NCBI GenBank assembly: GCA_023230925.1
Contig: JALNWK010000008.1
Span: 1-64,000 of the forward strand
Length of the DNA stretch: 64,000 bases
Direction of reading: 5' to 3'
Source of the DNA: Limnochordia bacterium
GTDB taxonomy: Bacteria > Bacillota > Limnochordia > DUMW01
Shown: positions 52,393-61,193 of the stretch, piece after piece
How the letters are laid out: every line of letters begins with the position of its first letter
Numbering within the stretch: the first letter of the stretch is position 1
The notes under the pieces: model-generated
Told to the model about the DNA's origin: nothing
Databases searched by the model: none
Seen by the model: the letters and a program-made list of their open reading frames with translations, nothing else
Made by a program: the position numbers and the translations under genes

Positions 52393-54408
52393 TTAGTCCA
52401 AAGTCCGCTTAATTGCCTCTAGGACGTAGACCTCGATAATATCACCCTGTTTAACATCGTGGAAATTATCTAGGCCAACTCCACACTCATAGCCCGCATT
52501 TACTTCCCGTACGTCGTCTTTGAAACGTCTTAGGGAAACGATCTGTCCATCGTAGATGACAACGTTATCCCGTAGCACCCGGGCCTTGGCATTACGGGTA
52601 ATCTTACCATCCTTGACATAACAACCGGCAATCATGCCCGCCTTTGGTACCTTGAAGGTATCCCTTACCTCCGCATGTCCGAGTTCAGCCTCTTTGTACT
52701 CCGGATCCAATAATCCTTCCATGGCGGCCTTAATCTCGTCGAGGGCCTCATAGATCACCCGGTGCAAACGAATGTCAATGCCCTTTTGCTCCGCAGATCG
52801 ACGGGCTGCTGCATCAGGTCTGACATTAAACCCAATAATAATACCGTCAGAGGCATCGGCTAAGTTCACGTCGGTCTCGCTGATCGCACCTGTCCCACTG
52901 TGTAGCACCCCCACGCGCACCTCATCTGTTGCTAGTTTCTGCAAGGAGTTGCACAAAGCTTCAACAGATCCTTGTACGTCAGCCTTAACAATAAGCCGAA
53001 GCTCCTTTACCTCACCCTGTTTTACCCGGCTGTACAGGTCCGTCAAAGTCAACCGAGAGGAACGCCAATCCTCGGTCTGTTTCTCCTGGAGACGTCCATT
53101 AGCAATATCCCTTGCCTTCCGACTAGAGGACACAGCCTCAAAAACATCCCCAGCTTCAGGCACCTCCGATAGTCCCAGAACTAAAACTGGAGTAGATGGG
53201 CCAGCGCTACTGAGGTTCTTGCCTCGATGATCAAGGAGTGCCCGGACCTTACCAGTGGCTGTGCCTGCCACCACATAGTCCCCAAGTCTAAGGGTACCTT
53301 GTCGGATGAGTACCGTCGCCACCGGTCCCCGTCCCTTATCTAGCTCCGCTTCAACTACCGAGCCTAAGGCCGGCCGGTTGGCATCGGCGCGTAAATCCTC
53401 CATCTCCGCGACCAATAAAACCATTTCCAGAAGGCTGTCAAGACCTTCTTTCTGCAGGGCAGAAACGCTCACGGTAACAGTATCCCCACCCCAGTCGTCC
53501 GGTACTAATCCATGTTCACTTAGCTGCTGCTTTACCCGGTCGGGATTTGCGGTGGGCTTATCGCTCTTATTGATCGCCACGATGATTGGCACATTGGCGG
53601 CCTTAGCATGGTTGATTGCTTCTACCGTCTGGGGCATAATCCCATCATCAGCAGCAACCACCAAAATGACCACGTCCGTGACTTGAGCACCCCGAGCGCG
53701 CATTTCTGCAAAGGCGGCATGCCCCGGTGTATCCAAGAAAGTAATCTTCTTTCCCAAAAGGTCCACCTGATAGGCTCCGATGTGTTGCGTAATACCTCCG
53801 GCCTCGCCTTCGGCCACCTTCGTCTCCCGAATAGCATCGAGCAAGGTTGTTTTTCCATGATCCACATGGCCTAGGATCGTCACCACTGGGGGTCTTGGTT
53901 CTAGGCGATGGGCTTCGATCTGGAGGTTACCGAAATCCACCGTGGCTTCAACCTCCTGTTGCTTCACTGCAAAGCCAGCGCGAGTGGCCACTTCCTTGGC
54001 TGCTTCCTGATCAATAACTTGGTTAATGCCAGCCATAACCCCTAGTTCCATTAGCTTTTTGATCAGCTCCGCCGGACGCATCGAAAGCTTATCCGCAAGT
54101 TCCCGGACGGTAATGGTCTTGGGCAAGACAATACTCTCGACTGGTTCTGTCTTTCGCTTGGTCTGTTCGGTAGGCTGCTGATTGTTACCCTTAGTAGTTT
54201 TCCCAGGCTTACGCTTTTCTGAACGTTCTTTGGCACCTTCCTCTTCGTCGGCCACATCAAAATGCTCTTTTATTAGATCCACGATTTCATCGTCAATAGT
54301 ACTCATATGATTTTTAACATCGGCCCCTAAATCATCTAGGAATTCAACCAATTCCTTACTGGGTATCCCTAGTTCCTTAGCTAATTCATAAATCCTCGTT
54401 TTTTGCAT
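52393..54408 (-). CDS. infB: translation initiation factor IF-2
   Basis: 671 residues. N-terminal IF2N helices twice (RIYELAKELGIPSKELVEFL; TVRELADKLSMRPAELIKKL) around a short linker, then the GTPase with ILGHVDHGKTTLLDAI, LDTPGHAAFAEM and AINKSDKPTA, followed by beta-barrel and fMet-tRNA domains. The linker is much shorter than in enterobacteria. ATG at 54408 follows AGGGGTGA; the ORF opens nine bases earlier. Confidence 0.97.
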   Translation of the reverse strand: MQKTRIYELAKELGIPSKELVEFLDDLGADVKNHMSTIDDEIVDLIKEHFDVADEEEGAKERSEKRKPGKTTKGNNQQPTEQTKRKTEPVESIVLPKTITVRELADKLSMRPAELIKKLMELGVMAGINQVIDQEAAKEVATRAGFAVKQQEVEATVDFGNLQIEAHRLEPRPPVVTILGHVDHGKTTLLDAIRETKVAEGEAGGITQHIGAYQVDLLGKKITFLDTPGHAAFAEMRARGAQVTDVVILVVAADDGIMPQTVEAINHAKAANVPIIVAINKSDKPTANPDRVKQQLSEHGLVPDDWGGDTVTVSVSALQKEGLDSLLEMVLLVAEMEDLRADANRPALGSVVEAELDKGRGPVATVLIRQGTLRLGDYVVAGTATGKVRALLDHRGKNLSSAGPSTPVLVLGLSEVPEAGDVFEAVSSSRKARDIANGRLQEKQTEDWRSSRLTLTDLYSRVKQGEVKELRLIVKADVQGSVEALCNSLQKLATDEVRVGVLHSGTGAISETDVNLADASDGIIIGFNVRPDAAARRSAEQKGIDIRLHRVIYEALDEIKAAMEGLLDPEYKEAELGHAEVRDTFKVPKAGMIAGCYVKDGKITRNAKARVLRDNVVIYDGQIVSLRRFKDDVREVNAGYECGVGLDNFHDVKQGDIIEVYVLEAIKRTLD

Positions 54409-54465
54409 GAGTATCACCCCTATAGCAACATTATGATCGTAACATTATGCTTTCGCCCTCCATAT

Positions 54466-54783
54466 CTAGCATTTTCCCGCTTCCCCTGCTGCATTTAGCA
54501 GAGAAGCTGCAAATTGCTGATCTAAAATGCACAGCACAACTCGTTTCGGTTTTCCAATAGCCCTTGCCAATAGCTCACTGGCTCCACCTCTGATCACTGG
54601 GACTTTTTTACGTAACGCCAATCCTTCAAAAAACTCCTTAGTGTTGGGCGCTGCATCATCTGCAATCACCACCAAGTAAGCATTGCCCTTGTTCATATTT
54701 ACCTCACAAGTGTTATAGCCTGAACACACTTTCCCAGCGGCTTGGCAAAATCCCAAGAGACTGTAGAAACTTCGCGGTAGCAT
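54466..54783 (-). CDS. ylxQ: L7Ae-family ribosomal protein YlxQ
   Basis: 105 residues. FYSLLGFCQAAGKVCSGYNT, AYLVVIADDAAPNTKEFF and VPVIRGGASELLARAIG match the L7Ae/L30e fold that binds kink-turn RNA. ATG at 54783 overlaps the ylxR TAA by one base; AGGAG lies before it. Confidence 0.92.
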   Translation of the reverse strand: MLPRSFYSLLGFCQAAGKVCSGYNTCEVNMNKGNAYLVVIADDAAPNTKEFFEGLALRKKVPVIRGGASELLARAIGKPKRVVLCILDQQFAASLLNAAGEAGKC

Positions 54784-55082
54784 TAGCGCTCCTGCTTCCC
54801 CAGACCGACAATATCTGCCCGCAGAATCGTATGGCGCAACCGGGCTAACTCCTCAGGATCCAGGGAACATCCAAGGGCACGTTCGATGCCTTTCCTGCTA
54901 ATGACAAGTTCCAGACATTCCTCGGTGGGACAAATATATGCTCCCCGGCCGGACCGTTTGCCCGTTAAATCCATCAGCACTTCCCCTTCGGGGGTGCGTA
55001 CAATCCGCACTAGGGACCTTTTATCCTTGGTCATGCGACATGCAATACACGTCCTTTGGGGAATCCGCGTTTTTGCACCCAT
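54783..55082 (-). CDS. ylxR: YlxR / RnpM family RNA-binding protein
   Basis: 99 residues (DUF448). RTCIACRMTKDKRSLVRIVR, GKRSGRGAYICPTEECLEL. In Bacillus it modulates RNase P. TAGGAGGG precedes the ATG. Fits the nusA-ylxR-ylxQ-infB order. Confidence 0.93.
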   Translation of the reverse strand: MGAKTRIPQRTCIACRMTKDKRSLVRIVRTPEGEVLMDLTGKRSGRGAYICPTEECLELVISRKGIERALGCSLDPEELARLRHTILRADIVGLGKQER

Positions 55083-55097
55083 GGAATCCCTCCTATC

Positions 55098-56513
55098 TTA
55101 ACGAAAGTCATTGGGATCTAGATCAGCTAGACTGCGAAGGACACTCTCCTCATCATCCCCATCATCCTCTTGTTGTTTGTCGTTTTTCCTGCGGGACTTC
55201 TTCACCTTTTTCGCCGCATTCATCCGTTGCATGAACTTCCGCATGGCAATAGACATACCGTCTTGGTCATCTGCGCCAAGGTCATCGAAGACTTCATCCA
55301 ATTCCACTTCGGTCTCAGGTTCCGCCTCAGCTGAGATGTCCTCCTCAATGGACTCAGGGCCTACTCCCTCTAAGATAGCCTCATCCAAGGCTTCTTCCTC
55401 CGCAGGTTCTGCCACTGGCGGTTTCTCCTCCACAGGCTCATCAGTGGAAACATTGCCAAAGATCTGCCGTTCTGCCAGCTCCTGCATTTCGCTTTCACTT
55501 TTGATATCTATTTTCCACCCGGTTAGCTTTGCTGCCAATCTGGCGTTTTGACCCTCTTTCCCAATGGCAAGGGACAGTTGGTTATCCGGAACAACTGCCC
55601 GGGCCTGCTTTTCCTTGGAATTAATGATCACCTTACTGACCTTCGCCGGACTAAGGGCCCGGGCCACAAAGGATCCCGGATCCGGATGGTAGGAAATAAT
55701 GTCGATCTTTTCTCCTCTGAGCTCTCGCACGACCGTTTGTACCCGCATACCTCGAGTCCCTACACAGGCTCCCACCGGGTCAACCTTTGGATCCCGGGAG
55801 GAGACGGCAATCTTAGAACGGTTACCCGCTTCCCGTGCTACTGCATTGATCTCCACAATACCATCATGGATCTCGGGCACTTCCAGCTCAAATAAACGGC
55901 GAAGTAAATCCGGATGTGTCCGGGAGACAATAACCTGGGGTCCCTTGGTGGTTTTTCGCACCTCTACGATATATACCTTAAGTCGGATTCCCTGATTGTA
56001 CGGTTCGTGGCGAATCTGATCAGATGGTAGAAGCAACCCCTCGGTCTTACCTAGATCTACGATGACATTAGCACCCTCATGACGATAGACTATACAGGTG
56101 ACAATGTCCCCTTCACGGTTGGAGAACTCATCATAAATGGCACTCCGTTCCGCCTCCCGGATCCGCTGCACAACAACTTGCTTGGCGTTCTGGGCGGCTA
56201 TGCGGCCAAAATCCTTGGGTGTTACTTCAGTCTCCACCATATCTCCTACTTCATAGCGGGGATCGATTCTTTTGGCTTCCTCTAAGGAGATCTCATCCTC
56301 CCCAGCCTCAACCTCCTCTACCACTGCCTTACGGGCATAGACCTTAATCGAACCTGTGGATTCTTCGATATTAACGGACACATTTTGATTATTGCCGTAA
56401 TCCTTTTTGTATGCGGAGAGAATAGCCGCCTCAATTGCCTCATAAAGGACCTCCCGGGATATTCCCCGTTCCTTTTCCAGTTCTCTAAGCGCTCCAATTA
56501 AATCAGCGTTCAT
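55098..56513 (-). CDS. nusA: transcription factor NusA
   Basis: 471 residues. N-terminal domain, S1 (GDIVTCIVYRHEGANVIVDL), KH1 (PVGACVGTRGMRVQTVVREL), KH2 (LAIGKEGQNARLAAKLTGWK), then an unusual tail of about 120 residues: acidic (EEDISAEAEPETEVELDEVF), then Lys-rich (AAKKVKKSRRKNDKQQEDDG), ending DLDPNDFR. ATG at 56513 has AAGGAG eight bases upstream. Confidence 0.96.
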   Translation of the reverse strand: MNADLIGALRELEKERGISREVLYEAIEAAILSAYKKDYGNNQNVSVNIEESTGSIKVYARKAVVEEVEAGEDEISLEEAKRIDPRYEVGDMVETEVTPKDFGRIAAQNAKQVVVQRIREAERSAIYDEFSNREGDIVTCIVYRHEGANVIVDLGKTEGLLLPSDQIRHEPYNQGIRLKVYIVEVRKTTKGPQVIVSRTHPDLLRRLFELEVPEIHDGIVEINAVAREAGNRSKIAVSSRDPKVDPVGACVGTRGMRVQTVVRELRGEKIDIISYHPDPGSFVARALSPAKVSKVIINSKEKQARAVVPDNQLSLAIGKEGQNARLAAKLTGWKIDIKSESEMQELAERQIFGNVSTDEPVEEKPPVAEPAEEEALDEAILEGVGPESIEEDISAEAEPETEVELDEVFDDLGADDQDGMSIAMRKFMQRMNAAKKVKKSRRKNDKQQEDDGDDEESVLRSLADLDPNDFR

Positions 56514-56578
56514 TACAATAACTCCTTCCAAGAATATGGGCGCTTACCTTCGGCGCCAAGTTTATTCGGGGCCACATA

Positions 56579-57037
56579 TTAGAACTCGTAAACCAAGTTT
56601 GCTTTCGATACCTGCTTAAAGGGTACAGAGTATAGTTTTCCATCAATACTCATCTTCAACACGGTATCATCGATCTCCACAAGCTCGCCCTTGAAATTCT
56701 TCCGGCCGTCAATAGGACCGTACGTCCTGACCCGGATCTGACTACCAACGACCTTCTGGAAATGCTCCAACTTCCTCAGGGGCCGTTCTAAACCCGGGGA
56801 TGATACTTCAAATTCATAGGGGGTGGCAATGGGATCTCTTTCATCAAGCCGAGGTCCTAAAATTGTACTAATATCTTGGCAGTCATCCACCGTGATACCG
56901 CCTTCTTTATCCACATAGACCCTTAAGGCTGCACCATTCCTACCTGAACCGAATTCAACATCCACCAGTTCATACTGCGGATCAATTACCTCCGCAAAAA
57001 GCTCCTCAACGAGAGCAACAATATCCTTGGCCTTCAT
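56579..57037 (-). CDS. rimP: ribosome maturation factor RimP
   Basis: 152 residues. YELVDVEFGSGRNGAALRVY, DKEGGITVDDCQDISTILG and YEFEVSSPGLERPLRKLEHF are family motifs. Needed for 30S assembly. ATG at 57037 has AAGGAG eight bases upstream; the ORF opens nine bases earlier. It starts the rimP-nusA-ylxR-ylxQ-infB operon. Confidence 0.95.
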   Translation of the reverse strand: MKAKDIVALVEELFAEVIDPQYELVDVEFGSGRNGAALRVYVDKEGGITVDDCQDISTILGPRLDERDPIATPYEFEVSSPGLERPLRKLEHFQKVVGSQIRVRTYGPIDGRKNFKGELVEIDDTVLKMSIDGKLYSVPFKQVSKANLVYEF

Positions 57038-57074
57038 GTTCCACACTCCTTAAGACTCCCTGCCCTGATAATAC

Positions 57075-57102
57075 GAAAGAGTGGGTATCCACCCACTCTT
57101 TC
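57075..57102 (-). terminator. 12-bp perfect hairpin in the rimP leader
   Basis: GAAAGAGTGGGT, 4-base loop, ACCCACTCTTTC. Minus-strand sequence after it is GTATTATC, so no T-run. It lies between the upstream gene and rimP, after a promoter at 57174-57202, and may be an attenuator or a transcript-protecting hairpin. Confidence 0.5.
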
Positions 57103-57173
57103 GCAAAGCAAACCCCTATTCGCAAAGTCAAAAACTAACAACTACTGACCACAACAACATAATTACCATTAGT

Positions 57174-57202
57174 ATTATAGCATCGGTTGCCCCCCGATGC
57201 AA
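57174..57202 (-). promoter_or_regulatory. SigA-type promoter for rimP with spacer palindrome
   Basis: Minus strand TTGCAT (57202-57197), 17-base spacer, TATAAT (57179-57174). The spacer region contains GCATCGG/CCGATGC (57180-57186 with 57194-57200), an inverted repeat that overlaps the -35. Confidence 0.6.
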
Positions 57203-57205
57203 GTA

Positions 57206-57541
57206 CTACTTGCAGCTGTGTAACAGGCGTAGGATCTCCTTAAGAACCATGGCACAGTTTGTGCTTCCTGCAATTTCACCGATGCGGTGCGCAATCATCA
57301 GCAGTCCTTGGCGGATTTCACAGACCGAATAGTCCTCGGTCAATGATCCTGGCCGATCCATACACTGGGCTAACCCCTTCAAGAATTCAAGATCAGCTGC
57401 GTCTAGCTCTTTAAGTACTTGAAGGACAAGTTCCTCGTTTTCCATCACTTCGTAGCCAGTTTCATAGACCGACAGGACATCTTCTAAAGTGAAATCACCG
57501 TTTCTGCCCAGTGGTTGATTTAAGCTCAATTCTCTGCTCAC
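57206..57541 (-). CDS. unknown small helical protein
   Basis: 111 residues, acidic and helical, no family recognised. VLSVYETGYEVMENEELVLQ, VLKELDAADLEFLKGLAQCM and CEIRQGLLMIAHRIGEIAGS. GTG at 57541 has GGAGGG six bases upstream; the longer frame to 57577 does not. A promoter is at 57659-57687. Upstream of rimP in the same direction. Confidence 0.65.
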   Translation of the reverse strand: MSRELSLNQPLGRNGDFTLEDVLSVYETGYEVMENEELVLQVLKELDAADLEFLKGLAQCMDRPGSLTEDYSVCEIRQGLLMIAHRIGEIAGSTNCAMVLKEILRLLHSCK

Positions 57542-57658
57542 ATCAGTCCCTCCAAGTGCATCACCATTTGCTGACACTTTACAATTTTCAGGATGTGAGT
57601 TACGCCTAGCACGAAAACATCCAATCGCCCAGATGTGCCAAGCCCTTTATTTGCTTTT

Positions 57659-57687
57659 ATTATACACTGTCCGAGAAAAGAGGGCAA
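57659..57687 (-). promoter_or_regulatory. SigA-type promoter for the 57206-57541 gene
   Basis: Minus strand TTGCCC (57687-57682), 17-base spacer, TATAAT (57664-57659). Confidence 0.65.
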
Positions 57688-57732
57688 CTTCTATAAAGCC
57701 CACTTTCTAGCAAACACAGTTAATGTATAATC

Positions 57733-57761
57733 TTGCCTGTATTCTTGAAGAAGGCTATAAT
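57733..57761 (+). promoter_or_regulatory. SigA-type promoter for the 57855 gene
   Basis: TTGCCT (57733-57738), 17-base spacer, TATAAT (57756-57761). The transcript starts about 87 bases before the ATG. Confidence 0.65.
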
Positions 57762-57854
57762 GAACTTAGCAAATCTCACATAGCCACATGCCGATAAAAC
57801 CGCTGGTCCTTGGGGCATAATATTCCCACACCTGATAAGTGAGGATGGGACTTT

Positions 57855-58190
57855 ATGCTTCTTGTTAGACTCTTAGGCCGGTTCGGAGCCTGCTTCTTGG
57901 CACTTTACTTTTTGCTTCCTTTTTATGCCAGTGCCCGGGAACTGGTCCGGCTTGTGCTGGTGTTGGCCGTTATGCTCTGGCTGTTTCTCGTCAATGATCG
58001 CGTGTTTGCTAGGTTGGAGCCATGGTCTTTAATGATTGTCGATGGTCAAAGTGCAGCATTCATACCTTTCATCGTAGGGCGGTTTGTTATTAGCTTACGC
58101 CTAAGCTTGTTTGCTGCGTTGTTCCTAGGAGTAATCGTGGCAGCAACAGAGTGGGTAGTGTACCGGATCTACCCAAGGAAGGATGATTAA
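57855..58190 (+). CDS. small integral membrane protein
   Basis: 111 residues with three to four hydrophobic segments (FGACFLALYFLLPFY, LVLVLAVMLWLFLVNDRV, ISLRLSLFAALFLGVIVAAT). Not assigned to a family. GAGG lies about ten bases before the ATG. It precedes the next gene by 16 bases and shares its promoter. Confidence 0.65.
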   Translation: MLLVRLLGRFGACFLALYFLLPFYASARELVRLVLVLAVMLWLFLVNDRVFARLEPWSLMIVDGQSAAFIPFIVGRFVISLRLSLFAALFLGVIVAATEWVVYRIYPRKDD

Positions 58191-58206
58191 TCAGGAGGTT
58201 AATACC

Positions 58207-58731
58207 GTGGAGACACTGCTCAAATTCCTTACCGAGATCCGTAATGACCTAGACTCCGTTTCCGCGGTTTTGGCGCCAACGTATCGCGAAATGGAGCATC
58301 TGTTAGTTAGACTTTGCCGCATGGACCCAAGAAATGTGCCCCAAGCAATTGTCCTAGAGCTTAGGGAGTTGTGCCACAAGACGCCCTTGGGCCAAGATAT
58401 CTGCTACGAGTACAGTCTAAGCCAAGAACCGGATCCCAAACCCGTGTTCTTCACCAAGGAACAGACTACCCTGCCCGGTCTCGGTAAAGACACGATCGTC
58501 AGGGAACTGGCCCGACAGCTCCCCAACATCAATACCCTTCCGAAGTTATCTGCCCTAAGCGATGAAGATTTTATGCACTACCTTGGGGTAGTAATCCAAA
58601 GGTCTAACTACCACTACACCCGGACGGGGGTCTCCCCGGAAAAACGAGTCAGAGTCCTGTTTGCCGCAAGACTCCTTTTACAACTGCACCATGAGGTCAC
58701 AACGGCTTTAATGCAGGCTGACGCTGGGTAA
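58207..58731 (+). CDS. unknown soluble protein
   Basis: 174 residues, mostly helical (VETLLKFLTEIRNDLDSVSA, LEHLL-like heptads, RVRVLFAARLLLQLHHEVTT). No family recognised. GTG at 58207 has AGGAGGT seven bases upstream; an in-frame ATG at 58183 lies inside the previous gene. It overlaps the convergent PHP gene by 35 bases. Confidence 0.65.
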   Translation: METLLKFLTEIRNDLDSVSAVLAPTYREMEHLLVRLCRMDPRNVPQAIVLELRELCHKTPLGQDICYEYSLSQEPDPKPVFFTKEQTTLPGLGKDTIVRELARQLPNINTLPKLSALSDEDFMHYLGVVIQRSNYHYTRTGVSPEKRVRVLFAARLLLQLHHEVTTALMQADAG

Positions 58732-59545
58732 AGGTGCAAACCTCGGTATATCCTGCCTGCAGAGCCCATGTTCTTGCCTTTGAGACCAAAAGACCCACCT
58801 CGTCAATTCCATGGCCATCGGAACCAAGTACAATGGGAACTTCTCTTTGTTTGCACAGAAACAGCATTGGCAAACTGGGATAAATCTCTTTTACCGGCTT
58901 TCGTAATCCAGCGGCATTTACCTCCACGGCCACTCCCGCCCTTTGAAACTCCTCGGCACACCGCCTTGCCAAAACTAGTCCTAGATCACTGTCCGGCCTT
59001 GCGCCAAACTTCTTGACTAGGTCCACATGGGCAATAGCATCGAAAAGCCCACAGTGGGCAGCAGCAATCACCAGCTCGGTGTAATCCTCGTAAACCTGAT
59101 TGACATCCTGCTCGGGCCATCCGCTATCTTTGGAGTAGTCAACTGCAAAACCATCAAGGAAGTGCACCGAACCTAGCACATAATCCCAAGGGTAATCGGC
59201 TAGCAGGTCTTTAATCAGTTTCTCTGCCTGGGGAAAGTAATCTACTTCAATACCTAGTTTCACCGGAAGGCCAGCTTCTTTGGCCCCCTGGACCGCCTGC
59301 ACGTAATCGGTTAACCAACCGGTTGGCGTCTCTTGGAGCCACTGCCAGACTCTACTGTCTGCTTTACCCTCCAGTGGGCTAAAGAGATGTTTTGCTTCAA
59401 TAAAACGGTTAATATGCTCTGTAACGGCCAATTCCTCAATACCCTTAGCTTTAGCCCGTTCCGCACATTCTATGATATCAGGGGCTTGGTAGGTCACTGG
59501 CCCAACGCTGTCGCGATGCAAATGAAAATGGTAATCCACCAGCAT
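58697..59545 (-). CDS. PHP-family histidinol-phosphatase-like protein
   Basis: 282 residues. YHFHLHRDSVGPVTYQAPDI, LAVTEHINRF, LGIEVDYFPQ, VLGSVHFLDGFAVDY, AIAHVDLVKKFG, EVNAAGLRKPVKEIYPS and VLGSDGHGIDEVG form the PHP metal site of the HisK/HisJ type. Without other his genes nearby, substrate assignment is tentative. Confidence 0.85.
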   Translation of the reverse strand: MLVDYHFHLHRDSVGPVTYQAPDIIECAERAKAKGIEELAVTEHINRFIEAKHLFSPLEGKADSRVWQWLQETPTGWLTDYVQAVQGAKEAGLPVKLGIEVDYFPQAEKLIKDLLADYPWDYVLGSVHFLDGFAVDYSKDSGWPEQDVNQVYEDYTELVIAAAHCGLFDAIAHVDLVKKFGARPDSDLGLVLARRCAEEFQRAGVAVEVNAAGLRKPVKEIYPSLPMLFLCKQREVPIVLGSDGHGIDEVGLLVSKARTWALQAGYTEVCTFTQRQPALKPL

Positions 59546-59712
59546 ATTCTCACCTCAATCGGTATAATACCAGATCATCTAGGCAGCATTCAAAAGCGTC
59601 TTTGCTAGCAACCAAAAGCAATCAGGCGTAAAGAGAAGACTGGTTGGGATAGTTTGAATTCTTTAACCCACCACATCCCCTTGTCCCAAACCAAGCCAGG
59701 GGGCGATCCTCC

Positions 59713-59741
59713 TTGTCATCCCCGCCTACAGACTGTATAAT
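59713..59741 (+). promoter_or_regulatory. SigA-type promoter for DUF815 ATPase
   Basis: TTGTCA (59713-59718), 17-base spacer, TATAAT (59736-59741), 30 bases before the start codon. Confidence 0.75.
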
Positions 59742-59771
59742 CGTCTTAGCCTAAGGGTTGGAGGTTTGATC

Positions 59772-61133
59772 ATGAGTGAGCGCCTACTACGACAAGCACG
59801 TCTTGCTTTCTTTCAACTGAGCATTTACCGAAACCTCAAAGGAGATCCGATCTACCAAAGCTTTGGTAATGTCCTCTATGGAATCAAGAAAGACGGCCTC
59901 AGTGTGGAAGAGCTGAGCTTTGAGTATAGCGAATTGACCGCTTTATTGGCCGAGGAATACGAACTGAAAGCTGAACCCATCATCGGTAATCTGTGGCAGA
60001 ACCATTTGCTAGAACTAATCCTATCCGATGAGAATGTTCTTAGTAAGAAATTGCAGTCCACCGAGCTTGAGGATATCAGTCCGGGACTGCAAGCTGTAGT
60101 AAAGTCAGATTTACGTTGTCTGCAGATCCTATCACAAATTGATTCAAAGCTGCTCTTGGAGCAGATAGAAAAACGGGTAAAAAGTGACTTTGCCTACGAT
60201 GATCCTACATCGGATGTGCCCTGCGGAGACTGGCACGATTTCACACCGCTCAAACACACCGTTCAGGATGATGATAAGGTATGGACGAAACAGCAATTGC
60301 TGAAGAAATCCTGCTGGGAAGATGCCTTGCCGCTTTTAGCAAAATACTATAAAGAGAAGGGTACCGGAATCTTCTCCAAGTACCAGGCCTTTCGTTGGGT
60401 AGTGGAGAATGGTCGTGGGGAACTATGGCCACTTACCCACACTGACCCGGTGCGCTTGGATCAGTTGGTGGACTACGAGGAGCAAAAACGGCTAATCACA
60501 ACTAACACCGAAAGTTTCTTGGCTGGTTATCCGGCAAATAACGCGTTACTTTTCGGCGGCCGAGGAACAGGCAAATCCTCTACAGTAAAGGCCCTACTTA
60601 ATGAATACCGGGATACGGATCTGCGGATGATCGAGGTGAGCAAGGAGGATCTGGTCTACTTCCCTGTTCTTGCGGAAATGCTACGGGGACAACGTTACCG
60701 GTTCATCGTCTTTATTGACGATCTTTCCTTCGAGGAGGGAGAAACCCAGTACAAGGGCCTGAAAGCCGCCCTAGAAGGCGGGCTAACTCCTCGTCCAGAG
60801 AATGTCTTAATCTATGCCACCTCAAACCGAAGGCATCTGATCGCCGAATACTTCGATGACCAACAGGTCCATCCCCAGGACAGCACCCAGGAGAAGCTCT
60901 CTTTGGCTGATCGGTTTGGCCTCCGGATTCTCTACCCCAACCTTGATCAGAAAATGTACCTGAACATCGTCGACGCCTTGGCCACGGAAAGCAAGCTGGA
61001 AATGGACCGAGAACGCTTACACAAAATGGCCCTCCAGTGGCAAATGCAGTACAACGGCCCCTCAGGACGAACTGCCCGTCAGTTTATCACTCACCTGATC
61101 GGGAACACCACCGCAAAGCGTTACGTTAGCTAG
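59772..61133 (+). CDS. DUF815-family AAA ATPase
   Basis: 453 residues. The N-terminal half is helical; the ATPase core has LLFGGRGTGKSSTVKALLNE (P-loop), FIVFIDDLSFEEGETQYKGL (Walker B) and LIYATSNRRHLIAEYFDD. DUF815 proteins are widespread AAA ATPases without a known client. ATG at 59772 has GGAGGT six bases upstream. It has its own promoter. Confidence 0.9.
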   Translation: MSERLLRQARLAFFQLSIYRNLKGDPIYQSFGNVLYGIKKDGLSVEELSFEYSELTALLAEEYELKAEPIIGNLWQNHLLELILSDENVLSKKLQSTELEDISPGLQAVVKSDLRCLQILSQIDSKLLLEQIEKRVKSDFAYDDPTSDVPCGDWHDFTPLKHTVQDDDKVWTKQQLLKKSCWEDALPLLAKYYKEKGTGIFSKYQAFRWVVENGRGELWPLTHTDPVRLDQLVDYEEQKRLITTNTESFLAGYPANNALLFGGRGTGKSSTVKALLNEYRDTDLRMIEVSKEDLVYFPVLAEMLRGQRYRFIVFIDDLSFEEGETQYKGLKAALEGGLTPRPENVLIYATSNRRHLIAEYFDDQQVHPQDSTQEKLSLADRFGLRILYPNLDQKMYLNIVDALATESKLEMDRERLHKMALQWQMQYNGPSGRTARQFITHLIGNTTAKRYVS

Positions 61134-61138
61134 TTTAA

Positions 61139-61185
61139 TGCCAGAAAAGAGGTCAAGGACCCTGTGATGGACCAGATTTCTGGCA
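61139..61185 (+). terminator. long stem-loop after the DUF815 gene
   Basis: TGCCAGAAA (61139-61147) with TTTCTGGCA (61177-61185), 29 bases between them, starting six bases after the stop codon. A nested GGTC/GACC may extend it. No T-run follows. Confidence 0.45.
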
Positions 61186-61193
61186 TCCGAGCC

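Larger units (their letters stand above)
57542..57854. promoter_or_regulatory. divergent promoter region
   Basis: 313 bases with no gene. It holds one promoter for each strand: 57659-57687 (minus) and 57733-57761 (plus). Confidence 0.6.
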
